64,000 nt of DNA from Vandiemenella viatica (lineage: Eukaryota > Arthropoda > Insecta > Orthoptera > Morabidae): the NCBI GenBank assembly GCA_031002005.1, contig JARYHS010006903.1, forward strand, positions 1 through 64,000, in the 5' to 3' direction. Both the position numbers and the translations under genes were made by a program. Below are positions 23,101 to 34,664 of the stretch, piece after piece; the stretch's first letter is position 1; each line of letters starts with the position of its first letter. Below the pieces are notes generated by a model, which had not been told where the DNA came from, did not search any database, and saw only the letters and a program-made list of their open reading frames with translations.

Positions 23101-24118
23101 ATGCAGAAACGTAGCGATTTATCCGACGTCCAAAAGGACATGATTATTGGCTTTAGGACCAAGGGTGGAATCATTTCGGAAACGGCTAATTTTGTGAACT
23201 GTTCACGTGTCGCCGTGGTAAAAGTATACCTTGCATGGCAAAATGGCACTATTCAAAATCAGCGGCGTGGAATATGTGGTGCACCACGGGCGATAGATGA
23301 CAGAGCCGAACGAAGGCTACGGAGATGCGTTCCGGTAAATAGACCTTCAACTGTTGAGCAACTGACCGCCCAGATGAACCAAGGGATTACCAAGAGTGTA
23401 TCCTCAACAACGGTTCAGCGAACGTTGCTGTGCATGGGCCTCCACAGCAGACGCCTAGTTAATGCACCTACGCTAACTGTTGTTCATCGGCGACGAAGGC
23501 TGGAATTTGCACGCCAGTACAGCAACTGGACGTCCAAAGAATGGCGACAGGTGGCTTTTACCGATGAATTACGTTTTATGCTCCATCGGACAGATGGACG
23601 TTGGCACATACGGCGTGAAACGTCTGAAGGCAAACACCCAGGGTGGAGGAGAGAGCATTATGGTCTGGGGAATGTTTTCCTGGCATTCACTGGGTGAACT
23701 CATCATTGTGGAAGGCACGATGGATCAGCACAAGTACATATCTGTCCTTGCGGACCATATCCACCCCTACATGAGAATAATTTTTCCTCAGAATGATGGC
23801 ATCTACCAGCAGGACAATGCGAGGTGTCATGCAGCTCGCAGTGTATGTAAGTGGTTTAAAGAGCACCAGGATGAGTTTACCTTACTCCCCTGGCCAGCAA
23901 ACTCACCGGATTTAAACCCAATCGAGAATCTGTGGGACCACCTCGATCGGGTTGTTCGCGCCATGGATCCTAAACCGCGCAATCTAGCGCAGCTGGCCAC
24001 GGCACTGGAGTCGGCATGGCTCAACATCCCAGTGAACACCTTCAGAAACCTAATTGACTCTGTTCCTGCACGCCCTGCAGCGATCCGTTCTGCCAAAGGT
24101 GGTTATTCTGGTTTTTGA
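23101..24118 (+). pseudogene. Tc1-like transposase (DD36E), one frameshift
   Basis: This enzyme would cut and paste the element by binding its inverted repeats. The first frame (23101-23697) carries a paired helix-turn-helix region, with 'SETANFVNCSRVAVVKVY' in the first helix pair and a 'GAPRAID' linker. Next come the motif 'EWRQVAFTDELRF', which holds the first catalytic Asp, and 'WHIRRE'. The reading then moves by one base at about 23615-23650 into the second frame (ending 24118), which gives 'SIMVWGMFSWHSLGEL'. 'YQQDNARCHAAR' carries the second Asp, and 'LPWPANSPDLNPIENLWDHL' carries the Glu. Between the second Asp and the Glu I count 36 residues, hence DD36E, as in the Incomer family. 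All three catalytic residues survive. A TATA-like box lies at 23051. One indel separates this from a full-length protein of about 340 residues. Confidence 0.93.
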
Positions 24119-24151
24119 GAGGTGGTCACATTAATGTGACTGGACTGTGTA

Positions 24152-24680
24152 GGTACACAGTTGAAAAAAAATGTTTTGTATGTGGAGGAGGACTTTCTGG
24201 TTGAAGGTTTAAAGTGTAAATATATTGTCTTATTACTGTCTGTTATGGATTGTTTCAACAATGGCAAGAGAGTGCCTTGGGTCAATATTTGTTCTGTATG
24301 CCAATAATCAGGAGAACATTGGCACGTAGCAGATAACTCCTTATATCTGGATTAATTCAGTCAGCATAGTCACTTTTTTCTTTTTTTGGAAACCAGGTGC
24401 ACAACTGGGAAGGAAAGGCTGACATCCGAATGGAAGAAATTAATGTATTGCATGTTTTTATCCTTATCTTTAAGAACTGAGGTCATGTTGGTGGTGAGTC
24501 ATGCTTCAGAAGGATTCTGTAAGGTTTCTACACTTACACTAGAAGGACGCTAGTTCCGGTCAAAGCCGCAGATGATTTCTTTTACAGTAAAAAAGGAAAC
24601 ATTATTACTTTATGGAATGATCATTAACAGTAATATGCGGTATTTTCTTTCTCTTTCAGCCCTGCTGCCTATTTCTTCTT
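24152..24680. other. No gene recognised
   Basis: Ordinary AT-rich sequence between the Tc1 element and a SINE. Confidence 0.5.
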
Positions 24681-24689
24681 CTTCGGGTA

Positions 24690-25215
24690 CCGCACCAGTA
24701 TCGGAGCATTGACGGTTATCGGGGGTTGAGTTTATCCCTTCAATGGAGCGTCCCGGGAACATGATGAACTGGGGTGGTTTCCAATTGCCTTAGCCAATGT
24801 GACAGTTTTCGTAAGTGTTATTGTTGGTGTGTATGATTGTGATAGCTTTGCCTTCAGTGTAGAGTGTTGTAGATGAGAGATGAAAGAAGGGAGAGGGTGA
24901 AATCCGGTGATGGTCCATTCAGACACCCACTTCCAACAAACACCAGTGGGCCGCCAAGCTTAACATCCCCATCCGGCGGAGGAATCACCATGAACAGTGT
25001 CGTATACCCTCCCTCCATCGGCATTGCAGAGAGATTTGGAATTTAACCCAATACTTTGGTGCACAATCTGATGATTAGGAACTGTACTCCACCACCTCTC
25101 CTATCCTGTCGGCCAAGTCCTGATGTTAAAATTTCCTCTATCATCCGGATTCGTACCAACTAACACTGTGTCAGGTGGCGCAACATCCTGAGCCAACGGT
25201 GTTGCGTACTTAAGG
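24690..25215 (-). repeat. Third tRNA-derived SINE-like repeat (family C)
   Basis: On the minus strand it starts near 25215 with a tRNA-like head: 'ttggctcaggatgttgcgcc' (A-box-like), then 'ggtacgaatcc' (B-box-like) at about 25148-25158. A long body follows containing 'tcctccgccggatgg' and 'tggcggcccactggtg'. Similar 'cccatccg.cgga' repeats are familiar from other insects. The edges are approximate and no target duplication was identified. Confidence 0.5.
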
Positions 25216-25932
25216 GCTCTTATTCTGATGCACCTGGCAATGTGAGTGCCTGTGTTAAAGTGCGTTAACACTGAGTCGGGGATGAACTATGTACCGACCA
25301 TCCAGATCACTATTTTTAGGTGGTTTCCCGCATCTACCTAGGCGATTGCTGTGAACGTCGCTAAGTTCCTGATAAACCACACGTATCACACACAAAATTA
25401 ATAAACTTTTTAAGGAGAACATAAGTTACACGTTTCGAAGACAGGTGGTAAAACCAGCTCCCTCCCCCCCCTTAATTTAATCCTATCACCAATCTGTTAT
25501 CGTATGATGATTAAAAGCTTCACGCCCAGAGTTTATGAATTTTCCCTGACTCTAAAGATACCTTTGGGAAAAAAAGAAATTCTACTGTAAGACAAAACTT
25601 GCTGTTCATTGATGTTTGTTGTCATACAAGAATATAAGTTTATTCACATAAGAATAATATTGCCATAGCGACAGTGACAAACAGGAAACTAAGCCACCAA
25701 CGATATTTATATGGTGGTTGGCTAGTTCGCGGTTTTCAACAGTATTTTGTCTCTGTTCAAGCGTGCTAACGTTGTTATAGTCTATGGTGTTTGTTTCTTG
25801 TTTGTGTGGTAGTGGGTGAAATGTTTTGAAGAAACGTCACGTTCAGTGGGAAGGATGTGTACTTTTAATTCTAATGAAGATCATTTTCAGGAACGTTAAA
25901 TATGTACTGAGAGTTGCTTTTACCCTGTAGCT
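25216..25932. other. ATG4D: Presumed 5' flank and 5' UTR of ATG4
   Basis: No other gene is seen. An in-frame TAA at 25897-25899 closes the reading frame upstream of the ATG at 25933, which supports that start. 'ttttcag' at about 25884-25890 could be a splice acceptor for a 5' UTR intron. No TATA box or other core promoter was convincing. Confidence 0.4.
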
Positions 25933-26101
25933 ATGACTTCTGATCATTTAAGCAGAAGCAGGCGTCTCTTACCAGGAGCAAGATTGGTCTCCACTAATCA
26001 GTACTTTCAGACCAGAAATACGGAAGAAGAAAATGATACAGCAGAAGGCGAGGGCAAAGTTAAGACGAAGTTACTCTCAATGTGGTACAATATGAAATAC
26101 G
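25933..26101 (+). CDS. ATG4D: ATG4 cysteine protease (C/D type), exon 1
   Basis: ATG4 trims the C-terminus of ATG8/LC3/GABARAP proteins before lipidation and later frees them from membranes; it acts in the cytosol during autophagy. This exon encodes residues 1-56 and the first base of codon 57. The start is a low-complexity, Ser/Arg- then Glu-rich tail, as expected of C/D-type members. It ends with 'KVKTKLLSMWYNMKY', matching the K-x-K-x-K-(F/L)-L-x-x-W-x-N-x-KYG motif just before the protease domain. The donor is 'G|gtaagt' at 26101/26102, phase 1. It joins exon 2 to give KYG-F-N-V, as in animal ATG4D. The start Met is the first after an in-frame stop. Alternative upstream exons cannot be excluded. 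Confidence 0.88.
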
Positions 26102-27306
26102 GTAAGTTTATGTTTTCTTGGGATTCCTGGAGATCGCGATTCCGTTAGGAATTGGCGTCATAATACGGCAATGGTCAAACGCAAGACTTCGCGAATAATA
26201 TTTTCCGAATTACATTTAACGGTTTCATGCCGGTTCAGGCTGTATTACAACGGAATTGCTGCTTGAAAATAATATGTCTTGCGATAGACTACAGCAGTAT
26301 TATGACGTCATTGCTGAATGTTGTGGAATAATCGCGATCTCCAGTAGATCCGATTTCTTTTTGTTCCAGATGGATTCCTTAGGATGGCCACATTTTTAAC
26401 TTAACCACAACAACAAGGAAGAGAACAAAAGTTTAGATTGATATGTTCCATGTACCACTTGTGGATAGTGAGGTCTAACCACAACTGCTAGGTAGAAAAC
26501 AATCTAAACTGCTTGATATGACCCCCATACCAACAGTGAAGTTGTTGTAGTGGTATAACGATCTAGAATTTAGCCGCTCCGGTGGCAATTTTCCTACATA
26601 GGCCGACCTACTTACGATTCATACAAATTCATCCTAGTATTGACGTAATTGGTAGAGTGCTGTTAACATAGTACAGCAGCCTAAATGAAATGGGAATGTA
26701 GGTGTATAAGGAAATTGCTACCAGAGCATGTGTATCACACAGTTGATTTGGGACGTGAAACATGTCATGAATAATACAGATACATATGAGTCATAATCAT
26801 AATTATACGTCAGGAAGACAAATAAATAGAATAAAAACAAACATTAATTTTTACAACTAAGTTTTGCAAAAGGTCATATTGAATACAATTAATTATTTTG
26901 TTCAAATTCTTAAATGGAGTAGGAGTTGCCAATAAGATAATCTCTCAGTTTTTCTTTAATTAGTTCAATTAAAGACCACAATGATACATTTGATCACTTT
27001 GACACTGTCTGTGTTTTATGAGTTCATTTTTTTTAATCATTTTGATGGCTGTACAGTATGGGCGAATACAGAAAGAACTGTGTCTTTGGATTTAAATTTG
27101 CCACAAATGTCTGTGAGGACAAGAGTATGTGAAAGCAAAAAGAATCATACCTTAGATGTAATATAATACAGCTGTTGGAGGCTGCATTACAACCTTACAA
27201 TCATGCCAGAATATTGCCACCTGAAAATCAAATTAGCTTAAGTCATCACTGTAAACTAAATTCCTCACATCTTCTGTCACAAAGTGAGTACTTTTTTATT
27301 CTGGTC

Positions 27307-27515
27307 TCGCATTCGAGAGGACGGCTGTTCGAATTCCTGTCCGGGCATCCAGATTTGGGTTTTCCATGGTTTCCCAAATCACTCCAGGCAAATGCCGGGA
27401 TGCTTCCTTAAAAAGGCCATGGTCGAATTCCTTCCCATTCCTTGCCCCCATCCTTGCCCGTCTCTAAAGACCTCGCTGTTGAGAGACATAAAGCAGTTAA
27501 AAAAAATTCATTCTG
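27307..27515 (+). repeat. SINE family A, 5'-truncated, tail subtype 1
   Basis: It starts at 'tcgcattcgagagg', keeps the B-box 'ttcgaattcc' and ends '..gagagacataaagcag' plus an A-run. An apparent direct repeat 'attctggtc' flanks it (27298-27306 and about 27519-27527). The left copy could also be SINE sequence, since the consensus reads 'tctggcctcgc' there. Confidence 0.88.
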
Positions 27516-28288
27516 GTCCAGGCTGCATTACATCAGTATATTTTACCACCTGAAACTCAAGCTTTATCAATTAAAACTAAATTTCGTGAAATATAGCACA
27601 GGTGTGCAATTAATATAGACTTGGAAAAATACAAAATTTCATCGCGATATAGGCTATCCACTCATTTTTAAACTATGTCTACGTAAAGTTTTCAAAAATT
27701 TCCTCAAAACAACAGCAAACGAACATTTTGGAGTTGCTCTAGTACCTCTCCTAATTTAGATAGAGAGCTGGGAAAGGTGTCAGTTTAAAGTATTTTTCAT
27801 ACCTTTTCCTGTGGTATTGCATACTATTGGCTAGCACGTTTTTTTATGTATAAAAACTGGTTTTAAATTTTTTTTAAAATACATGTTTGAAATTAATTCG
27901 ATGAATAGTTAGTGTTGTAAGTCACCTACCTCTCATAAATGTGAGATGGTTTATTAGTTTTGCAAAGTAAAATAGATAGCCTAAATACACCATATGATGT
28001 ACAGTCACAGCATAAGCCTAGGTGGCACTTTAATTACGTCAACTACCTGTATGTTACATAAACTATTGGCAATTATTTTGTAGATACCTTAGAAATAAGT
28101 TCTTCAACAGAGTAGAAGGAGCTGTCAATTAAAAATTCTTTTAACTTTTTCCTGAATTTAATCTTACTATGTGCAACACATTTAATATTTGGTGGCAACT
28201 TATTGAAGATATGTATTCCTGAATATCGGACCCCTTTTTGAACAAGTGACAACAACTTGTAATCCCTGTGAAGATATTTTTATTTTTT

Positions 28289-28537
28289 ACCGAGCGTGCT
28301 GGGAGAGTTGTTAACGCTCTGACCTCGCATTTGGGAGGGCACAGGTTTGAATACCCGTCCAACCATCCAGATTTGGGTTTGTCATGGTTTCCCCAAATCA
28401 TTCCAGGTGAATGCCGGAATGCTTTCTTCAAAAGGCCATGGCCTAATTCCCTCCTGTTCCTTGTCCTCAGTCCCATCCTGCCTCTAATGTCCTCAACATT
28501 GATGAGGCGTAAAGCCAAAAGTAAAAAAAAGAAAAGG
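28289..28537 (+). repeat. SINE family A, full-length, tail subtype 2
   Basis: It starts 'accgagcgtgctgg', has the B-box-like 'ggtttgaatacc' and ends 'tcctcaacattgatgaggcgtaaagcc' plus an A-rich tail. A direct repeat 'gatattttt' lies on each side (about 28273 and 28540). Confidence 0.88.
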
Positions 28538-28627
28538 AGGATATTTTTCCTTCTAGTGCCATAAATATGTATTTAACTATTTCTTTAAAATAGAGAATAA
28601 TTTGTGAGTACAAAGGACATTAATGTG

Positions 28628-28850
28628 CAGTTGTGGATCCAGGGGGAGGGAGCTAGGGCACTTAGGCTCCCCCAAAAGTAGCTAGGTCCACCCCCAACAT
28701 TGTTATTTTGGACACCTTTTTTGTTTTTCTATCCCTGCCTGACTCAAACCCCCCCCCCCCCACCCCAAACAAAATCAGCTCAAGCCCCCCCCCCCCCAAG
28801 TCAAAATCCGCTGTAGCTCATCCCAAACCAAAATCCTGGATCCGCCACTG
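28628..28850. mobile_element. Non-autonomous hAT MITE, 223 bp, perfect 8-bp target duplication
   Basis: The inverted ends 'cagttgtggatccagg' and 'cctggatccgccactg' differ at two positions. The insertion is flanked by identical 8-bp repeats 'ttaatgtg' (28620-28627, 28851-28858), the hAT hallmark. The interior holds several poly-C runs and no ORF. Confidence 0.92.
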
Positions 28851-29974
28851 TTAATGTGTATATATTCTTGGCCACCAAAGTTAAAAGCTCATCTTGAACA
28901 GCTCTCTACCTGAAATTCTACTGCTAACCTCACACATAATTCTTATTATTCACTTTTGGGTACTCTATGAGTAGAAGTGCCCCAGAGTATTAATGCATAT
29001 GACATTAAGGAGTGAAAATAAGGAAAATAGAGTAGTTTCATCAGACAGAGATCTTCTATTGCTGAAATTGTATGAATTGCAAATGTGGTTGAGTCCAATC
29101 TCTTCAGCAAGTCAGAGACATCCACCCTCCTATTTAAATTATAATTAATATGCAAACATAGAAAATTCACACTCTCTACCTCTTGAATGTACTGGCCTGT
29201 AAATTTTATGTCTACGTCTGGCATTAATCTGTGCGATGTACTGAATTACATATATTGAGTTTATACTTGTGTGACAATAAATAAGAGCACTAACCTCAAG
29301 AAAGAGTACAATAATGAGTCTAAATTAAAAGTAACAGGGTATGTTTATCATTTGAAATTTGTTGAAATTGTTTGGCACATATCACTTGTAAGTAGAACAT
29401 AATTTCGTCCAATGGGAGTCACAGGATTCACTTTTGTCACAACATCCACTACTGACACCAACAGAAAATCAGCATTTCTTGGAAATGGGAATTATGTAAT
29501 AGCACAGATGGATGAAGAAAAGTTATTTTTACTTCACCAAATTCTTCATTTTTCTGTAAAACATTTCCGACTTATCAGTTTTCTTCATAGACAGTGGTGA
29601 AGTGTCGTGATATGTTTTCTATTTTAAATTTATTTGGAGATTTTGTCCTTACAGATCATCCGAAAAGTTTTTCACCAATAAGGTTGAAGTTGTTTTCGGA
29701 ATGAACTCGTGGGATTGCTGCGTTACTTGGATAGTCAACGCTTCATCAAAGTGACATTTTAAGGACAAATCTAATTCAGTATATTTGATATTTCTGGAGT
29801 ATTGATGGAAATCCAGATTTTCTGTTATTCCAGCATAAATACTGGAGGGGATATTGTCAGTACTATTGACCATGTAAGGGCGAATGTCAATATTTCCAAC
29901 AACTGTCAGTTTGATTCACATCGCACTTTGATGAAGGCTAACAAGTGGCGAGAATGATCAACCACATTATCTTC

Positions 29975-30180
29975 TTACTTTGTGGACACACCTCGTATTT
30001 TCATTCACAAATGAAGTGCAGAATTATATTCTGGAGTTCATCTGCAGATGCACGAAGTACTTTTAGAATTCATAAGAGAGCAATCAGAATAATGACTAAC
30101 AATAAAACTTTATCTCTGGAATACCCTGGAAGCACGTACTGCTCGAACACGTGCACTGAAATAATAAATAAATATAATTA
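29975..30180 (+). mobile_element. Small LINE RT C-terminal fragment
   Basis: The plus strand reads 'MKCRIIFWSSSADARSTF', then 'HKRAIRIMTNN', which match the 'YGIIFWGNS..F..QKRAIRIM' block of Jockey-type ORF2. Only this block remains. Confidence 0.65.
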
Positions 30181-30576
30181 ATAGTTTTTGTGGTAATATT
30201 AATTTAAAACTAAATTGTAATACATTTTACTGCTGTCAATGTTTTTATTTGTGCAAAAAAAAAAAAAAATTGTTAATTGCGATTTAGTGCCATGATCTGT
30301 TTTGTGTTTATTTTCTGAGATTGTTTACGTTTTTCAACGCAAGGTTTAAGCCCTTATTTTTGTTATAGAGCATAAATATCGTTTACATTAGTTCTTTGTA
30401 TTTATATTATTAGTGATCTTTTCGATAGATGGTGTTAGGTCTATTTAAGTACTGATTTGTATATTCTTTACCTAAAGTTTACTTGTGAGTTAATTTAGCA
30501 GTCTTTTTGTAAGGTTAAGTTGAACAAATTTTTTCTCTTGCATTCTGTACTTTGTTTTTGTTAGTTGCTTGTAATC

Positions 30577-31600
30577 ATGAATGAAAAGTGTGGTAATTGC
30601 TATAGATTAATGAGGGCGGGATTTTTTTATTTTATTTTTTGTGTAAAGGGTGTGAGAAGTGGTTTCATTGGGGAGGAAATTGTAGTGGCATCAAAAAGGA
30701 AAAATTGAGGAGACACTCTCATGGTCCTGTACAGACTGTTTCAAAAATAGAAAGATACTAGAACAGGAGGTAAGGATCAGAGCCCTTGAGGTTGAATTAA
30801 TAGATGCTAGACAGGGGTTGGATAAGCTTGTGGAGGGAGGGAAACAGAGGTGGTTGGGAACTGGCAACAGGGAAAAGGGCAACCAGAACAAGGCACGCTT
30901 CTGATTCTTTTGTTGTTGGGACGTGGAAAATAGGTTTGCCCTGTTGCCAGAGTTAGACGGGGATGAGCCTTCTGTAGGTGTAGGAAAAAAGCAGCAGACT
31001 TGTAGGAAAAGTCGTGAAGTCTGGTAGGCAAGGATTAGGGGAAAAAAAGTCTTGCTACTAGGTAGTAGTCACAGAAGAGGTGTGAGCACACTGGGGCCGG
31101 AATTATTAGGATCAGATTTCCAGGTCATGAGTTTCTTCAAACGTAGTGCTAGTGTTGCTCAGGTGGTAGAAGGTATGGGTTCTTTATGTAGGGATTTCAC
31201 AGATCAGGCTCATGTAGTGATAGTGCGATGAGTGGGAAATAGTCTGGGCAGGGATGATAGTTATAATATCAGAGATGACCTGGAGAAAATAGCAAAATCA
31301 ACGTGCCACACTTGGGTCAGTCCTGAGACGCTATGATCGGTCACATGTGAACTCTGGTGTGAGGCGAGAGAATCTGGAACTGAAATGGCTTCTTATGTCT
31401 GATACTGGCTCTGGGATGGGCTTGGTACCTGTAGATGCTATTGATAGGTGGGATTACACTAGGCATGGCCTACACCTCAGTAGTAGGGGGAAGGGGGTTC
31501 TTTCAGATCTGATAGAAGGATGTTTAATTGGGGACACCAATTCTCATGAAAAGATTCCTGTAGTTAATGGTGTTAGGGCAGCTCCATTTTTAGATTAGGC
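30577..31600 (+). pseudogene. LINE ORF1 with PHD finger, coiled coil and SGNH esterase-like domain
   Basis: The start is 'MNEKCGNC' at 30577. After one frameshift comes 'CKGCEKWFHWGGNCSG' at about 30641, a PHD-type zinc finger. A helical stretch 'ILEQEVRIRALEVELIDA' follows at about 30758. Then come 'LLLGSSHRRGVS' at about 31055, the nucleophile block of an SGNH hydrolase, and 'RHGLHLSSRGK' at about 31456, the C-terminal His block. PHD plus esterase-like ORF1 proteins are known from CR1-like LINEs, where ORF1 binds the RNA and the esterase-like fold has an unclear role. Frameshifts and stops (for example at about 31231) show it is dead. Confidence 0.75.
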
Positions 31601-31639
31601 TCAAGTATTAGGCAGAGAGTTTTAACAGAAATTAGTTTA

Positions 31640-32900
31640 AACAGTAACGAATTTTCAGACACCAAAATTAAAAATTGTGTAGGGATTAATTTATTACATC
31701 AAAATATTAGAGGGTTATCAAAGTGGATGATTTGCTAGTTCACATAAATCAGTTAAATGCTATCAATAGAACTGGTGTTTTATGCTTGTCTGAACATCGT
31801 ATAACTACAGGAATAGGTATGTCAAATGTAACTGACTTTATTTTAGCTTTGCATTACTATAGAACAAACTTGGAGAAAGGAGGAGTTGTCACTTATGTTA
31901 GAAATAGTTATAGTTTTGATAATATAAATATTAGCAAATATTGTCTTGATCAACATTTTGCAGCCTGTACTACACAGTTATATTTCAGTACTGAAATTTT
32001 CATAATAGTAACTGTATACAGACCAAGCTCTGGAAACTTCAATTTTTCTGAACCAGTTTGAACTCTTCTTAACATTTTTAAGTAGAAAAGTAGCTAACAT
32101 AGTCTTGTGTGGTGATTTTAATGTAGATTTTTTAAATAACTTACTCTGTAATGTCATATTGGAATTGTTGGACAGTTCATTCAATTTAACTCGTGTAGTT
32201 AATTTTCCCTCTAGAATAATGAATAATAGTCACTCAGCTAATGTTTTCCTAGATACCTCAAAATTCAGCTATACAATCAGTGGACTTTTGGATAATGATG
32301 CTTAGTTATTAACTATCAACACTTCAATAGGAACTATCTCCAAGAGTAATGTTTTTAAACTTCAGCATGTATTAAATGATGAATCAGTTATATTTTTAAA
32401 AAGTGCTTCAATACAGCCACCTCAGAACATCTTTGCCATGCACAAGGTATGAATGAAAAGTGCAACATTTTTAGTAGCATTTTATTAAATCACTTTGAAA
32501 GTTACTTCCCCTTGAAAAAGTGTTGTGCATCTCAAAAAGAACAAAAACCACAGATAAGAACACCGTGCATTTGTAAAGGGAAGTTATATATTGCCTCTAC
32601 GAACAATCACAATGCTAATGTAAAAACACATTACAAGCAGTACTGCAGAATACTGAAAAACATTATTAATGAATCTGAAAGTATGTACTACAAACATAAA
32701 ATTCGTGATTCTGAAAATAAAATTAATATGGGACATTTTAAAAAAAGGAAATAGGAAAAAATAATCAAACCAGTAATGACATTTATATAAAAGAAAATTA
32801 AGTAGAATCTAATTTTTCAATTGCTGATATATTTAATAAACATACATTTTTTATCTGTTGCTGATAAATTGACTGTTAGTCAGTGCAGTATAGATTTCCG
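31640..32900 (+). pseudogene. LINE ORF2: AP-type endonuclease part, RT missing
   Basis: It follows ORF1 of the same element. 'LSEHRI' at about 31788 holds the catalytic Glu region. Next are 'VTVYRPSSGNF' at about 32010, 'LCGDFNVDFL' at about 32105 (the GDFN block) and 'RVVNFPSRI' at about 32190, all typical of APE-type LINE endonucleases. The linker region (32449-32760) with 'YKQYCRILKNIINESESMYY' is the segment that normally precedes RT. The element stops at about 32900 without any RT domain. Frameshifts at about 32060 and 32300. Confidence 0.8.
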
Positions 32901-33061
32901 TCAGTGTGTGATTATTACTCGTCTATATTTACATGTATATTTTACTCCTCTCTAATACTTCTACAACTAGTGACGTATAGCCGTTTCCCACTACTCCCAT
33001 ATTTATCTACTTATTCCCATTTTTCCCTAATAGAAAATCTTTAAACGATAAGCATAAATAG

Positions 33062-33800
33062 TTAGTTGTTTTGGAGACACAAGGTGGTGTTCGGAGGATT
33101 CACTCGAACAACCCAGAAAGGCCTTCTAAACGGCCATTGGAATTTCTTATATCTCCCCAGCTGCAACGCAGGGTCGGTTAATAACATCCGGTCTCCTGAC
33201 TTAAAATCTACAGGATTGTCCGTTCTATCATAATTTTCCCTATTCTTTTCTGCCCTGTATAAACTTGCGCACCTCCTCATGCAGAAATTGCATACGGTGT
33301 TTCAGGCTAGCTGCGTAGTTGTCATAGTCATAACATGGATAGGTTGGCTTGTTCTATAGCACCCCTGGTATATTTGCAGGGCCTCCCGTAAATCAGCTCA
33401 CTTGGTTCAAACTTTGTAGCAGTATGTGGAGTGGTATTGAAACAGAAGACTGCAAATTTGATAAATTGGTTCCAATTATTCTCAGCCTTGCTAATGAAGT
33501 GTTCAGGTATTCCGTTATGGTTTTATGGGTCCTCTGGAGAGCCCCATTTGAAGAAGGGTGGTAGGGTGTGCTAAACACCCTCTATACGTTTAGGAGCTGG
33601 CAGGTCCATTTTAGCACATCACTTGTGAAAGGTCAAGCTGTAACACTTCCCCCTCACGCTGACAGGGAGTGTGCCCGTTATTTCAATGTTAAAATGCTCA
33701 AAGATCTGTGCGGGTGCATTTGTGGTTTCTAGTGGCATCTATATCTTGGGTTGTGTCAATTTATTAAGCTTTTTTATATTTATTATAGTTCCTTTTAGCT
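33062..33800 (-). pseudogene. Gypsy-type integrase relic
   Basis: The minus strand from about 33740 reads 'IEITGTLPVSVRG', a decayed form of the D-x-x-G-P-L-P-V block with the first catalytic Asp lost. At 33575 'TPYHPSSNGALQRTHK' corresponds to the region of the catalytic Glu, here Gln. A 72-codon frame (33280-33062) resembles the C-terminal domain ('FKSGDRMLLTDP', then 'PFWVVRV'). It is unrelated in detail to the element at 791-10147. Confidence 0.72.
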
Positions 33801-34660
33801 GAGTGTCACCAAACTTTTTCATTTCTTGTAGTGACCTGGTCTATGAGTCACCACCAGAGGAGAGAGAGAATGTGGGCAAGGGTTGCAGGAATAACTCCCG
33901 TGGACCCTCGTTTAATCTGCCACTCGGGTTCACAATTCTTACACCATCAGAGGAGAACTCCAGTTTTAATTAGTCACAGCATAGCACATATCAAAACATT
34001 TATTAGCTTTTTCTACTAGCTCTAAGGTTGCTGACAATTTGCATGAAGATATGTTACTACTTCCCCACACAGTTGTGTCTTGGTCAGCAGCAGCAAGCTA
34101 AGGCTACTGCATCTCTCAATATAGCAGTGACCATCCCCAAGAAGTAGGCATTTGGCCCCACCTGGCTTTATTGGCATCGCTGTCGATCTGGCAGTGTGTC
34201 CGATGATCATGGCTGGCTTTGGGTGACGAGATGGCTGCGTCCCACAGTGGTTTCTCTGGGTGATGTCTTTCTGTAGCCCAGCAGTGACGACAGCTCCATC
34301 AGCAGCCCCCCTTCTTAAGAGGACTTGTCGGGTCGAGTCGGCATCGGGCAGACCTCTCTCCGGCTCTGTCCCAGATCCTAGGGTCTTACCATTACCTCCA
34401 CCATTGGTCTCTTCTCAAGTGGGGACAACTTTTGGCCAACCATAACCTGGTACCAGGTTGTCTAGTGGACTTCTTTCGAGACGGTCATTGCTCTAACTCA
34501 TACTCATCACCACTCTACTTTCATAGCACTGCCTTGGAAATTGTGCAACCTGTGTAGCTCGCGGTTGCTGCCGTTATTGCGACATTGGTATGTGTACCAG
34601 CAGTGAAGACTGCTACAGTTCAAATCATCTCTATCATACAGTTGGTCTATGTATTACTTC
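33801..34660. other. Unassigned, GC-richer block at 34020-34450
   Basis: No domain was recognised on either strand. Its position between two minus-strand retroelement relics suggests retroelement origin, but no motif proves it. Confidence 0.35.
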
Positions 34661-34664
34661 CATC

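Larger units (their letters stand above)
22953..24149 (+). mobile_element. Tc1/mariner transposon, DD36E type, nearly intact
   Basis: It is bounded by a perfect 29-bp inverted repeat (22953-22981 and 24121-24149, starting 'cacagtccagtcac') flanked by TA on both sides (22951-22952, 24150-24151), the TA target duplication of this superfamily. Length is 1197 bp, typical for Tc1-like elements. The TIR contains the palindrome 'tcacattaatgtga'. The single ORF is broken by one frameshift. Identical ends and one lesion suggest a fairly recent insertion, just upstream of the ATG4 gene. Confidence 0.95.
27960..29240 (-). mobile_element. LINE ORF2 3' part, interrupted by a SINE and a hAT MITE
   Basis: Minus-strand reading: 29224-28946 encodes the end of the RT ('VNFLCLHINYNLN', 'LLKRLDSTTFAIHTIS', 'HSLMSYALILWGTSTH'), a Jockey-type pattern. 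After two inserts (28628-28850 and 28289-28537) comes the extreme C-terminus, 28255-28073 ('YSGIHIFNKLPPNIK', 'KLKEFLIDSSFYS'). A 3' UTR then carries one copy of the ~67-bp unit (about 27985). The two coding parts may belong to one insertion, but overlap with a second copy cannot be excluded. Confidence 0.7.

Noticed and set aside
28268..28564. Plus- and minus-strand ORFs of about 100 codons at 28.1-28.6 kb
   Set aside because: They are translations of SINE family A; similar frames occur at every copy (5695-5931, 27284-27553, 60846-61062, 61609-61942).
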